DNA of 42,107 bases from Planctomycetota bacterium (lineage in GTDB: Bacteria; Planctomycetota; Phycisphaerae; Phycisphaerales; SM1A02). Location: positions 1-42,107 of the forward strand of contig JADFSH010000016.1 in assembly GCA_022560875.1 (NCBI GenBank), in the 5' to 3' direction. The notes under the pieces are model-generated. The model saw nothing but the letters and a program-made list of their open reading frames with translations, had not been told where the DNA came from and did not search any database. Positions within the stretch are counted from its first letter, which is position 1. Each line of letters starts with the position of its first letter. Shown in pieces: positions 8,149 to 17,015 of this stretch. The translations under genes were made by a program, and so were the position numbers.

Positions 8149-8604
8149 ATGACCATGATTCAAAAACGACCGTCCTGGACAGACTATTTCAACGAGCCGT
8201 CCTGCGAGATACTCCGCAAGAATCTGTCGGATGATCCCGCCAGCTTTTTTGATCTCGCTCGAAAGAATCTTTCCGGACTGGAGGGTGTCACGGAAAAGAT
8301 GAAATGGTTCGGCGATGGCTGGCACTGGACGGTCGGATACTACACGCCACATCGAGAAGAGCCGCTGGTTGTGATCATTCCTGATCCCCTTGATCTCCAA
8401 CTCGCCATGCCCCTGGATCGCCAATTCATCGAGTCGATTCCCGCCAAGGAAATCAAGAAAAGCCTTCGGGAAGGACTCGAACTCGCTCAGGCGCCATTCG
8501 ACACCCGGTGGGGCCTCTGGTCGCTCGACAACTCGGGGATTCTCACCGACTTCATGGATCTGGTGGAGCGCAAGCTGCAACACCTGGTGAAGATTGCCGG
8601 ATGA
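8149..8604 (+). CDS. Conserved-looking cytoplasmic protein, unrecognised
   Basis: I chose the ATG at 8149 (MTMIQKRPSWTDYF) because the 14 residues upstream from the ATG at 8107 look like non-coding translation; 8155 is equally possible. About 150 residues are rich in aromatic and charged positions (WTDYFNEP, LSGLEGVTEKMKWFGDGWHWTVGYY, EPLVVIIPDP, TRWGLWSLDN). There is no signal peptide or membrane helix. The alternation of strands and helices suggests a compact alpha/beta fold, but I cannot assign a family. It is convergent with the minus-strand operon ending at 8615. The long frame on the other strand (8116-8736) has a far less protein-like sequence. Confidence 0.65.
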   Translation: MTMIQKRPSWTDYFNEPSCEILRKNLSDDPASFFDLARKNLSGLEGVTEKMKWFGDGWHWTVGYYTPHREEPLVVIIPDPLDLQLAMPLDRQFIESIPAKEIKKSLREGLELAQAPFDTRWGLWSLDNSGILTDFMDLVERKLQHLVKIAG

Positions 8605-8614
8605 TCGGCTCTTC

Positions 8615-9421
8615 TCACGGCTGAATCCAGCGCCCGCCTCGATATATGCAACGCGAGGGATCCACACCCAATACTTGATCAAGACGATCGGATTCGATCT
8701 CGATGAGAGGTCTTCCCTGAGACAACAACAACTCACTCGCCCATGATCGGTCCGGACCGGAAAGAATTGCCCGTTCGATGGTCAGCATTTTTACAAGATG
8801 AAAATCGGTCAGCGTTGGCTTGACCCGCCCATTGTACAACTTGCAGTCTTCAAGAAAACGTGCCGAACCTCCCCGGAGAAGATGGCCAAGAGACATGAGC
8901 ATCTCTTCCGCCCCGGGCTTGCGAAGTTGGCTTAGGGCGCGGGATCCAAGTCCTCGACGATAATAGCTGAACGCCGCCGTCACTGAGAGGGCGGTTGATT
9001 CACTGAATCCACCTTCATCTTCCCGACTCAACAACCCGGAACCGGCCCCGGATCCGCCTCCGGTGCCGCTCAACAACGATGCCATGGCCAGCAGTCTTCG
9101 TTTGATATGAATCTCTGTCTCGATGTTCGCGAGAGCCAGGCAGGCGCTCCGCCCCAGCCGGGGGGTATCAAGCAATCCAGCCAGGGAGAAAAGCCTCCTG
9201 GCCAGTTCATGCTCCCTCTCGTTCTGCGCCAGATCCGCGACTTCTTCCCCCAATTCAAAGTAGCCCATGGGGTTGTCGGGGTGCAGGCTCTCCAAACGCG
9301 CCGTCCAACGATCCGTCTCCGGCACAAATTGGTTTGATTGCGTTTCCCGTGCCGACAAAGAAATGCTTTCGCCGCAGATCAGGGCGAGACCGACCGCGAG
9401 AACAGAAGCATGTCGATTCAT
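8615..9421 (-). CDS. Secreted helical protein, last gene of the ExbBD/VWA operon
   Basis: The 268-aa product begins with a Sec-type signal (ASVLAVGLALICGESISLSA). The mature part opens with a TPR-like segment (NPMGYFELGEEVADLAQNEREHELARRLFSLAGLL read in two helices), then a Gly-rich low-complexity linker (GTGGGSGAGSG) and more helices. The C-terminus is basic and aromatic. Its ATG overlaps the stop of the 1115-aa gene (ATGA), so it is coupled to the operon. It should act in the periplasm together with the two large upstream products. No named family is recognised. Confidence 0.8.
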   Translation of the reverse strand: MNRHASVLAVGLALICGESISLSARETQSNQFVPETDRWTARLESLHPDNPMGYFELGEEVADLAQNEREHELARRLFSLAGLLDTPRLGRSACLALANIETEIHIKRRLLAMASLLSGTGGGSGAGSGLLSREDEGGFSESTALSVTAAFSYYRRGLGSRALSQLRKPGAEEMLMSLGHLLRGGSARFLEDCKLYNGRVKPTLTDFHLVKMLTIERAILSGPDRSWASELLLSQGRPLIEIESDRLDQVLGVDPSRCIYRGGRWIQP

Positions 9422-12400
9422 CGTTTACCCCTCTCATCCCGGGCTCTGGTGCTGCGAACTTTCAGGCGATGCAATGCTGCGATGGCAAGCTCTATCTCAT
9501 ACGCCTGTTCCAGAACGTGCGACAATCGCGTTCGTCGTCTCATGGAGCCCCGGAGAATGTCAAGCACCTCTCGTCTGAGTTCGGGTGACTCCGCCACGGT
9601 GACATAGGCGACCAGATCCCCTAACGAAATTTGCTCGGCGACAAAGCGTTGAATCGGGCCTTCAACCAATTCGAGTCTTGCCAACCGACGACGATGAAGC
9701 CCGGGCAGGTCGTCGGACACCGGCACGGAGACAATCAATGATCTTGCTTTCTCCCGCCACTTCAGCACCAGAATCTCGACGGCTTCGGTCGGGGTTGTCG
9801 GTTGACGAGAAGATCCGAAGGCAGACTGCATCGCATCGGCGCGGGCATTCAACGAATCAACCAGATCCTCGGCGATCCGGTCAAGTCCACTCTCTCCTGA
9901 ATGATGCAGCCGCAGCGCATGCTCGACGAGGGCCATTCTTGCCTGGGCCTTCCAGGAATCAGCATTCGACTCAGGAAGCAGGCTGCCCGTCAGCTTGGAA
10001 ATCATATCTGAAATTGCCTGGTTTCTCGGAGCCTCGGGGAATTGATTAATCATTTGCATCACCACGGTTGGGCCGCGGGAAAACCGGTGGACAAGAATGC
10101 TGCCAGCCCGGGTTCTGACTTCCTGCGGCACACCTCGATACGCCTCTCGCGTCAGGAGTTCTGCATCCTCGGGTCCAAGGTCAGTCCCGGCAGTGGAAGC
10201 GAGTTCCGACAGCAAATCCAGCTTCTGATTTGTGTCGCGTTTGATGCTTCGATAGCGGGTGGTCCAATTTCCATCAGGGCCGATGGGTTGACCGGGTTTG
10301 ATGATCGGAGGCGATGCTATGCTCGCTTCCCTATCATCCCATGATGCCTGGAGTTCCTGATCGACCAGTTTCATCACGGGTGCCGCGTCCTTTTCCTTTC
10401 CCTGTCTGAGCAAGGCAAAGGCCTCATTGAGGCGGGAAGCGGCCAGCAAGCGACGCAAGCGACCTTGATCGCTGGAGACCGGATTTCTTTCACGCAAACG
10501 ATCAAATAATCCCACCCACCAGCGAACCTCGGCTTCATTGAACCTCAGGAAGTTTCCCTGCCCCTGTTGTGTGTCAAATAGACTCTCGGGAATATCAGGC
10601 CATCGCTGGTGGATTCGATCGCGAACGCGACTACGAAACAGCATGTCCGTCCCATCCGGCAGCACCAGTTCCTCGGTAAACCATGACACCTTCCGGTCTG
10701 TCGCCAGCAGACTCGTCAGCACCCACAAGTCGCGCGAGTCTATCGCAGTGGAATTGAAGAACCCAAGGGTTCGAGCCCGCACGAAACTGCTTTGCTGAAA
10801 GTCAGACATCTCCAGCAACCGGCCCAGCACATTGACACTCGGTCCCGGACGGGCGAGATCTACTTTCGTCAGCAAAATTACCTCAATCGCGGAAAGCAGC
10901 GACTCATCGTACCTTTCATCCCGGCCCAATTCTCGCTGTGCGGAGAACCACAATTCCCAGAAATCGTACGCACGCGGCTCATACTCGAGTCCCTGGACAA
11001 ATTGATTCACCAAGGTATCAAGCCAGTCCCGCGCTGTATCGACAGGCTTGTTCTGCGTTTTCAGTCCGAAAGTCTTGACGGTCGCCTCGAGTTGTCTGCC
11101 TGCCTGTTCCACCACTACCGGGGCCATGTTGTCGAGTTCGGCGATTCGGGCGAGCATTCTGGTTTTCCAGGTGCCCCGCCAGATATCAATTGGTTCCGGA
11201 ATTTTCCCCGACAGCGGGGTCAGGGCATGGAGCAGGCGATCACAGAGACTCGGTCGATCCGATGCCGCATAGAGAACTTTCAAAAGTGATTTTTCCACGG
11301 CACTGCGCGTACTCGCATCAGCCAATACCCACCCTGTCGCGATCAGGTTGATGTGATACTCCCAATCCCGAAATACCGCTTCGGAGGGATCATCAGCCAC
11401 GTTCAGCTTTCGCTCGATCAGATTGAAGGCCTCCGGCAAGGTCAGACATTGATCCGCGGCATCCGCCCCTTCCTTCGGCAGACCATTGCCGATGAACGTC
11501 GGACGCCGGGCGAATCTCGCCAGACGCGAATTCAACGCCAACCGATCCATCGAGGACGGATCGCGTTCACCGGAATTGATTTGGTCAAGCACGGGCAAAT
11601 CACCATCAGGCGTGCTCATAGTCTGCAAACGGTTGGAGAAGAAAATGTCCGGCGCAAGTATGGCCATTGCCACCAGCCCGAAGAAAAGAGTGATGGCGGC
11701 GAAGAGGAGCGAAATCGTCGTCGTATTCCAGAAGCCTGCCTTGGTCACCTGCTCCTCAGTCAGTGGTGAGGAGGGTCTCACGCGAGAAGCCGCCGACAGG
11801 GAAATTGTCCGCATCAAAGGGCGATTCGGATCAGGAATCATCGCAGGCATTCCCGCCGCGATGTCGGACACCGCGATCTGTGATCGGTGAGATCGCGCAT
11901 GATCACATAACCCCTTGACCACTCTGACCAGTCCGTCAGGCGAGACCTGATACCTCCCCGCAAGAGCGACCAGCCTGGACCGGCTCTCGGCATTCCAGCC
12001 CCCGTAACCGACCATTACCGCCAGAACCTGACGATCGAATGGCGTCAGGGTGGCCGATGATCCCAGCGATTGAGGAGCCGGACCAGTCGCGACCCTTGAA
12101 ACCGGGGATTGCTGGTGACGAGTCAGCGATGCCAACCGTTCCTGAGAGGGTGTTACTCCCGGGGGGATCGTCAACAAGTCGGCAGTTTGAAGCGGGATAG
12201 ATGTCTTTGTCGGAGTTTGTCCTTCATGTTGCGTATCAACCGGCTCTGCAAGCTTGCGGATTGAGAGGATGGCTTTTTGATAACGCAGATCTTTCAACAA
12301 CGCCGCCGCTGCCCGCAGAGTTTGGCGCAATTGTTCCGCCTCTACTGAGCCGGATTCCGGATGGGCCTCAAGCATTTTCAATCGATCATCCAGCGCCAGA

Positions 12401-12765
12401 TCAATCGACGCGGGGGTAACGGGCGAGGTCGGCAGGCCCAGCAATGCAATCGGATCGGCAAATTCCGACGTCTTGAGGAACTTGCGGAATAGTTCATGAC
12501 GCAAACCGGTCTCGCTATTCCCATCCCGGTCTTGTCGATGCTGATGGGAGCTATTGATCAGCCTAGCCGCGGAATAAAGACGTCGGCGGACGATTTCCGC
12601 ATCTTTGGAATCGCCCTGTTCGTGTTCGTGAAGGCGGACCAGTTGTCGGTAGAGGGCGATGTAAATGTCCACAGGACCGCTGTGCTCGGCCCATAAATCC
12701 AACAGGACAAGCGGGTCGGATGATTCCGACACGCCAAGCAAAATCTGGAAAGGATCAACGGTCAC
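9418..12765 (-). CDS. 1115-aa single-helix membrane protein of the ExbBD/VWA operon
   Basis: The start is probably the GTG at 12765, which overlaps the TGA of the upstream gene (GTGA); the frame is open to 12843 but the extra 26 residues overlap that gene and look unrelated. The N-terminal part, about 345 residues and probably cytoplasmic, has two similar motifs (DPFQILLGVSESSDPLVLL and DPIALLGLPTSPVTPASI followed by DDRLKMLEAHP), reminiscent of J-domain-like helices, and a segment FDRQVLAVMVGYGGWNAESR. One transmembrane helix follows at about 345-375 (ISLLFAAITLFFGLVAMAIL). About 740 helical residues should then lie in the periplasm. I know no named family for this protein. It bridges both sides of the membrane in an operon encoding an ExbB/ExbD motor. 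Confidence 0.85.
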   Translation of the reverse strand: MTVDPFQILLGVSESSDPLVLLDLWAEHSGPVDIYIALYRQLVRLHEHEQGDSKDAEIVRRRLYSAARLINSSHQHRQDRDGNSETGLRHELFRKFLKTSEFADPIALLGLPTSPVTPASIDLALDDRLKMLEAHPESGSVEAEQLRQTLRAAAALLKDLRYQKAILSIRKLAEPVDTQHEGQTPTKTSIPLQTADLLTIPPGVTPSQERLASLTRHQQSPVSRVATGPAPQSLGSSATLTPFDRQVLAVMVGYGGWNAESRSRLVALAGRYQVSPDGLVRVVKGLCDHARSHRSQIAVSDIAAGMPAMIPDPNRPLMRTISLSAASRVRPSSPLTEEQVTKAGFWNTTTISLLFAAITLFFGLVAMAILAPDIFFSNRLQTMSTPDGDLPVLDQINSGERDPSSMDRLALNSRLARFARRPTFIGNGLPKEGADAADQCLTLPEAFNLIERKLNVADDPSEAVFRDWEYHINLIATGWVLADASTRSAVEKSLLKVLYAASDRPSLCDRLLHALTPLSGKIPEPIDIWRGTWKTRMLARIAELDNMAPVVVEQAGRQLEATVKTFGLKTQNKPVDTARDWLDTLVNQFVQGLEYEPRAYDFWELWFSAQRELGRDERYDESLLSAIEVILLTKVDLARPGPSVNVLGRLLEMSDFQQSSFVRARTLGFFNSTAIDSRDLWVLTSLLATDRKVSWFTEELVLPDGTDMLFRSRVRDRIHQRWPDIPESLFDTQQGQGNFLRFNEAEVRWWVGLFDRLRERNPVSSDQGRLRRLLAASRLNEAFALLRQGKEKDAAPVMKLVDQELQASWDDREASIASPPIIKPGQPIGPDGNWTTRYRSIKRDTNQKLDLLSELASTAGTDLGPEDAELLTREAYRGVPQEVRTRAGSILVHRFSRGPTVVMQMINQFPEAPRNQAISDMISKLTGSLLPESNADSWKAQARMALVEHALRLHHSGESGLDRIAEDLVDSLNARADAMQSAFGSSRQPTTPTEAVEILVLKWREKARSLIVSVPVSDDLPGLHRRRLARLELVEGPIQRFVAEQISLGDLVAYVTVAESPELRREVLDILRGSMRRRTRLSHVLEQAYEIELAIAALHRLKVRSTRARDERGKR

Positions 12766-15419
12766 GGCATGCCCCCGCCATTTCCGGTCTGCGAAGGAGG
12801 CAACCGGTCGTCTTCGTCTAGCCCCTTCAAACGCGCCCCCCACGGATCAGGTCCATAGTCGGGGTTAAGTAGAATGTGTTGATCGAGTACGCGACGCGCA
12901 CGATGCGAATCAATCTGGGCCAGGAGGGCGATCTGGTGAAACTTCGCCTCGAACCACTGGATGCTTCGGATTTCACTCCCGCTCAAGATATGACGCCAGC
13001 ATTCCAGCGATCGTTCCGTCAGTCCGAGTCGTTCGGCAAGAATTGCCGCGGCACGAAGAAATTTGTAGGTATTCGGTTTTTCGTTCAGTAATTTGTCATA
13101 GATGACCATTGCCGCGCGAGCTTTTCGATCCTCCCCCGTGCGCTCCCAGATCAGTATCACCGCCTCCGCGACCGCGGCGTGATAGGTGAGTACCACCGGA
13201 TCCGACAGGGCACCGCTCTCACCGGCGGATTCCAGCAGGATTCTGCCCCCGTATCGTTCAACCTGCTGGAGAGTGGCGAGTTCGACGACCAATGAAGAAG
13301 CCGCATCCTGCCAACGACGGTGTGCGTGACGGAACATCGCCCGTGATGCAAGTCGCGACCAGATTGACAGCTCATTGCGATTCCAGAGTTCATCGGCCAG
13401 TCCCCCGGCGGCTTCTTCTTGTTCAGAAAATAACCTTTCCAGTACCCGCCGATATGTGATCTCATCCTGATAAGGCAGCAGATCATCGCCATATTGACTC
13501 GCCAGTTCGTCAATCCAGGACAATGTCTGCCGGGCTGCGACCAGCCTGCTCACGCCCTCGGTCAGGGTGACTTCCAGGAGCATGCGACACCGATTAATCA
13601 GTTCCGCTCGAACCGAAACATCGTCGGCATCATTCTCGTTCATCGCCCGAGATTGAACGGGCATGGCCAAGGCGATGAATGTCACCGCGTGGCCGATTTT
13701 TCGCTCTCCGGACGATTGCCGAAAGAGTTCGTACAGCATCTGGGCCGCACGAATCCGGGCTGAATCATACACCTCGCTGTTTTCAGGTATGGAGAGCAGC
13801 GACTCGACGGCTTCCACGGAAACAATTCCCCGGCTGATTGATCGCTTGAGCACGATGCGAGGTGCATATTCACTGGAAGGATGTTCGCGGAGAAATCGCG
13901 TCATGATATCGTCGAGCTGTGTTTTCAATCTTTCACTTCCCCCCGCCTGCACAACATTGTCGAGAGACACGATCGCCATCCAGAGAGCCTCGGCGGCGTC
14001 CTCCGCTTGCGGAAGGCTTGTGGCCGCTTCCTCAAAGGCGATTCGGGCATCGAGAAATCTGCCGGCAAAATATCGGCAATACCCGATGAGCCGCCGACAT
14101 GCCGCCGCGGCATCAGCATATTGATTCACATCCGATTCCAGCAGCGCACTGTCCAAATCCTTCGCGGCTCGATCGAACATCGCGACAACATCCGGGTCGA
14201 ACGTTGGAGACTCTGAATTATGCGCGGCGCGGGCGTCGGAATAGGAAATCACCCCCCGCACATAGCGGAGGGCGAACCCGGTATCACCCAGCGATTCGGT
14301 TCCATAACGCTGGGCGAGATCGAGAACCTGATCGAGTTGATCGCGGGAAGCCAGTTCCGTCACCGCGTAGCGAGCCAACACCGCCGCGCGTCGGTCGTGG
14401 GCAGGTCGTTCGAGGGCGTGGACGGCAATCATTCTCAGCCACGACAGCGGCAGTGGTTTCCCCGTGGACAGATAGTCGTTGAGCACGTCCTGCACGCCGG
14501 CAAAATCCGCGTGCTCCATGAGAATGACCATGTGCCAGATCGGAGCCTCATTCCGAAGCGTCTCGAAAGTGTTCTCCGCCTTGATCAACTCGATCCAGTT
14601 GACCGCCGTCGGCGCGGAGGCGGTCAAGGACTTGCATAAGGCGAAGCCAAGAATGGAACGGGCGATCGCCTCCACGGAGCGCAGATCAACGGATATTTCA
14701 TTGGGACTGGGATGCGAGGTTCCGGCCCCGAGAAGACTGGCGAAGAGTTCCTGGGCCACGCTCGCATTATCCGGTCGATCATGCATCCAGGATTGGTAAT
14801 AAAGTCCCCAGGCGTTGTAGAACGTGCATTCATCATACAGATCGCGGGCCTGATCCACGTCGGAGTTGAGTCTCACGGTACCGGCGACATTGGCCCGGGA
14901 GAGTTGACGCTCCAGAATATCGAGGCGATCCTTGAGTTGACGACGCAACTGAGAGAATCGGGGGAGAATATCCGTGAGAATTCGTCGCGCTTCATCCGCT
15001 TCTTCATCACTCGCCAGACGCAACCGGTGATTCTCCGCGATCTTCTCCGCAACTCGATACGAGCCTCTCAACAGCGCCAATCGCAATGAACCCGCATCAT
15101 GTTGGGGAAGCGAGGAGACAAGTTCCCGGGCGCGAACCTCAAGTCGATCTCTCTTTTGTGGCAGTTGCTCTGATTCAAGCAGCTCGGCGTACAGGTCGGC
15201 GAGCTGTCTGATCAGTTCTTCTTTCAATTCACCCTTCGCATCAATCAATTGCTGTTCGAGATGCACTGTCAGCAATTGCTTCAATCCGTGGCGCTGCAAA
15301 TAAGCCGCAACCTCGTCCCCCCCCCCGGACAACCCCCCCAATGCCCCCGCTTCCATCACCACGACGGGCAGAGCCACCCAGAACATGAAAGCGATAAGAA
15401 TCCTATTGCGCGGGAACAT
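12762..15419 (-). CDS. 885-aa secreted TPR-like repeat protein of the ExbBD/VWA operon
   Basis: An N-terminal signal or anchor (ILIAFMFWVALPVVVMEAGA) is followed by Gly-rich residues and about 840 residues of almost pure helix. Repeats have TPR-like character (DADDVSVRAELINRC, YFAGRFLDARIAFEEAATSL, ERLGLTERSLECWRHIL). It also has a long early coiled-coil-like run (HLEQQLIDAKGELKEELIRQ). It should be a periplasmic scaffold. The start overlaps the end of the second exbD gene by 17 bases and its stop overlaps the start of the 1115-aa gene. No enzyme domain is visible. It probably works as a structural partner in the complex powered by ExbB/ExbD. Confidence 0.85.
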   Translation of the reverse strand: MFPRNRILIAFMFWVALPVVVMEAGALGGLSGGGDEVAAYLQRHGLKQLLTVHLEQQLIDAKGELKEELIRQLADLYAELLESEQLPQKRDRLEVRARELVSSLPQHDAGSLRLALLRGSYRVAEKIAENHRLRLASDEEADEARRILTDILPRFSQLRRQLKDRLDILERQLSRANVAGTVRLNSDVDQARDLYDECTFYNAWGLYYQSWMHDRPDNASVAQELFASLLGAGTSHPSPNEISVDLRSVEAIARSILGFALCKSLTASAPTAVNWIELIKAENTFETLRNEAPIWHMVILMEHADFAGVQDVLNDYLSTGKPLPLSWLRMIAVHALERPAHDRRAAVLARYAVTELASRDQLDQVLDLAQRYGTESLGDTGFALRYVRGVISYSDARAAHNSESPTFDPDVVAMFDRAAKDLDSALLESDVNQYADAAAACRRLIGYCRYFAGRFLDARIAFEEAATSLPQAEDAAEALWMAIVSLDNVVQAGGSERLKTQLDDIMTRFLREHPSSEYAPRIVLKRSISRGIVSVEAVESLLSIPENSEVYDSARIRAAQMLYELFRQSSGERKIGHAVTFIALAMPVQSRAMNENDADDVSVRAELINRCRMLLEVTLTEGVSRLVAARQTLSWIDELASQYGDDLLPYQDEITYRRVLERLFSEQEEAAGGLADELWNRNELSIWSRLASRAMFRHAHRRWQDAASSLVVELATLQQVERYGGRILLESAGESGALSDPVVLTYHAAVAEAVILIWERTGEDRKARAAMVIYDKLLNEKPNTYKFLRAAAILAERLGLTERSLECWRHILSGSEIRSIQWFEAKFHQIALLAQIDSHRARRVLDQHILLNPDYGPDPWGARLKGLDEDDRLPPSQTGNGGGMP

Positions 15420-15825
15420 ACGTCACCTGATCGAAACCCGCATCGCGGGCCGCCTGGATCGCAGCCACGGCAAACCCTACGGGAACCTGATTGTGAACAC
15501 GGATGAAAACGCCCGCCGTCTTGGGCAGGCTTTCCAGAGCTTGTCGAAGCTCCGCCTTCTGACGATACGTGCGGGGGCCAAGCTGATAGGCGGGTTCTCC
15601 ATCTATCAGCAAGACCTGCACAACCTGCGGCTGAAAATCCGATGATTCTCCGGAGGGGTTTTCCGTCTCGGTCTGAATTGTCGGACTCAATCGATCCTCC
15701 TGCCGGGCGAGTACGGTCGTCACCATGAAATAAATCAGCAGGAGAAACGTAACATCGATCATGCTCGCGAGATTGAGCGTGATGCGTTCGTTGCGACGTC
15801 GAGATGGTTTGACACGAATTCGCAT
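15403..15825 (-). CDS. exbD: ExbD/TolR-family protein, second copy
   Basis: This 140-aa protein has a short cytoplasmic basic tail, one transmembrane helix starting at LNLASMIDVTFLLLIYFMV, and a periplasmic domain ending in a YRQKAELRQALESLP / VFIRVHNQVPVGFAVAAIQAARDAG fold typical of ExbD/TolR. The essential proton-carrying Asp (E. coli ExbD Asp25) is Asp24 here. It follows the first exbD after six bases and overlaps the start of the 885-aa gene. Two different exbD genes in one operon suggest a mixed ExbD dimer, as in some TolR-like pairs; that is an inference. Confidence 0.92.
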   Translation of the reverse strand: MRIRVKPSRRRNERITLNLASMIDVTFLLLIYFMVTTVLARQEDRLSPTIQTETENPSGESSDFQPQVVQVLLIDGEPAYQLGPRTYRQKAELRQALESLPKTAGVFIRVHNQVPVGFAVAAIQAARDAGFDQVTYVPAQ

Positions 15826-15831
15826 GAGCGA

Positions 15832-16260
15832 CTACCGGGGTACCTCCGTGGCCAATCTCGCGGCACCGACCCCCAGTGATCGAAGCCGGTTGAAAAGATC
15901 GTTCAGGGTGGCGGTGTCGTTATTTCTGTCGGCACGAATGAGCAGCTTGACATTGCGAGGATCGCCGGAGGGAAGCCGATCGATTTCCTCCTGAACGATC
16001 TGGAGCAGTTCTTCGATCCCGATGGTTCGCTGGGCGACCTCGATGCTCCCATCCGCGAGAAGATTGATCACCAGACCCGCCTCCTCCGCGGCCTGCTCCT
16101 GCTCGCCTTTCTCCTGGGGAAGATCAAGCTCGGCCCGGGTGATGCGGGCAAACTGAGCGGCGACCATAAAGAATATGATCAGCAGGAAGACCACGTCGAT
16201 CATCGGCGTGAGCTCTATCTCAATCGTTCGTGATGCTTGTCGGGAACATCCGAATCTCAT
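15832..16260 (-). CDS. exbD: ExbD/TolR-family protein, first copy
   Basis: This 142-aa protein has the ExbD/TolR layout: a basic N-terminus, a transmembrane helix in IELTPMIDVVFLLIIFFMVA with the proton-path Asp at position 22, and a periplasmic domain (VINLLADGSIEV, VKLLIRADRNNDTATLNDLFNRL). Its ATG overlaps the stop of the exbB gene (ATGA), indicating coupled synthesis. Together with ExbB it should form the inner-membrane motor that converts proton flow into movement of a partner protein. The partner is probably the VWA protein at the head of the operon, since no separate tonB or tolA is present in the window. Confidence 0.93.
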   Translation of the reverse strand: MRFGCSRQASRTIEIELTPMIDVVFLLIIFFMVAAQFARITRAELDLPQEKGEQEQAAEEAGLVINLLADGSIEVAQRTIGIEELLQIVQEEIDRLPSGDPRNVKLLIRADRNNDTATLNDLFNRLRSLGVGAARLATEVPR

Positions 16261-17015
16261 GGGCCGGCTCCCGGCTTGGTACGCGGTTGAGGAGACTTCG
16301 GAGGCGAAACGGGGTTCACCGGACGGGCCGGACCGGCGGATTCCAGATACAGGATTAGACGGTCGATTTCCATCCCCGCCTCCGAAGCGAAGGCATCGAT
16401 GCGGTTTCGAAAGAAGGTGAACAGTGCGACACAGGGAATGGCAAGAATCAGTCCCATGAGCGTGGTCACCAGGGCGAGGCTGATATTGCTGGCAAGCTCC
16501 TCGTAGTTGGACCCGGCGCTGCGGGAAATAGACTCGAAGGCCCCGACCATTCCCAGCACGGTTCCCAGCAAACCCAGCAGCGGCGCAATTGACCCGATGA
16601 GACCCAAGGCGTCGGTGGATCGGTACAACCGTGCGGTCTGGTCCTCTCCCGCCTCCTCGATGGCATTCTTGATTTCAAATGCGCCAAAAGCGGACTTCTG
16701 AAAGCGCGTAAGGCCCGACGCTAGAATCCGCGTGAAATACGAATCGTTATCGGGATCGAGACAGTACTCCAGCGCTCCGGTGACATCATTGCGTTCCAGC
16801 ATCGCTTCGATCTGCTCGATGTCCTCGGCAGGGATCAGCGCATTGCGACGGATCTGCAACAGGTGCATGACGATCAGAGCCAGCGCTCCGATGCTCAGGC
16901 CAATGATAATGTACCCCACCAGGCCGCCGCTCTGCACGGTTTCGAGCCAGGAGGCCCCTTTCTGCATCGGTTTTTCCTGGGCCAGGCTGAGCATCCACAG
17001 TTCGTTTCCGGTCAT
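16257..17015 (-). CDS. exbB: ExbB/TolQ/MotA-family proton channel protein
   Basis: This 252-aa inner-membrane protein has three transmembrane segments: about 31-53, 136-161 (LGLIGSIAPLLGLLGTVLGM, with the conserved Thr at 152) and 178-202 (ISLALVTTLMGLILAIPCVA, with Thr185). These match the family's TM2/TM3 channel motifs. By eye, the position of E. coli ExbB Glu176 is Leu180 here, a replacement seen in some paralogues. It overlaps the preceding and following genes by four bases each. The C-terminus is Pro-rich (PARPVNPVSPPKSPQPR) and cytoplasmic. Function: proton channel and rotor/stator scaffold with the two ExbD proteins. Confidence 0.93.
   Translation of the reverse strand: MTGNELWMLSLAQEKPMQKGASWLETVQSGGLVGYIIIGLSIGALALIVMHLLQIRRNALIPAEDIEQIEAMLERNDVTGALEYCLDPDNDSYFTRILASGLTRFQKSAFGAFEIKNAIEEAGEDQTARLYRSTDALGLIGSIAPLLGLLGTVLGMVGAFESISRSAGSNYEELASNISLALVTTLMGLILAIPCVALFTFFRNRIDAFASEAGMEIDRLILYLESAGPARPVNPVSPPKSPQPRTKPGAGP

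Noticed and set aside
8116-8736. Minus-strand frame (206 aa) opposite the unrecognised CDS at 8149
   Set aside because: It overlaps the end of the operon gene at 8615 and looks like random translation; the plus-strand frame is far more protein-like.
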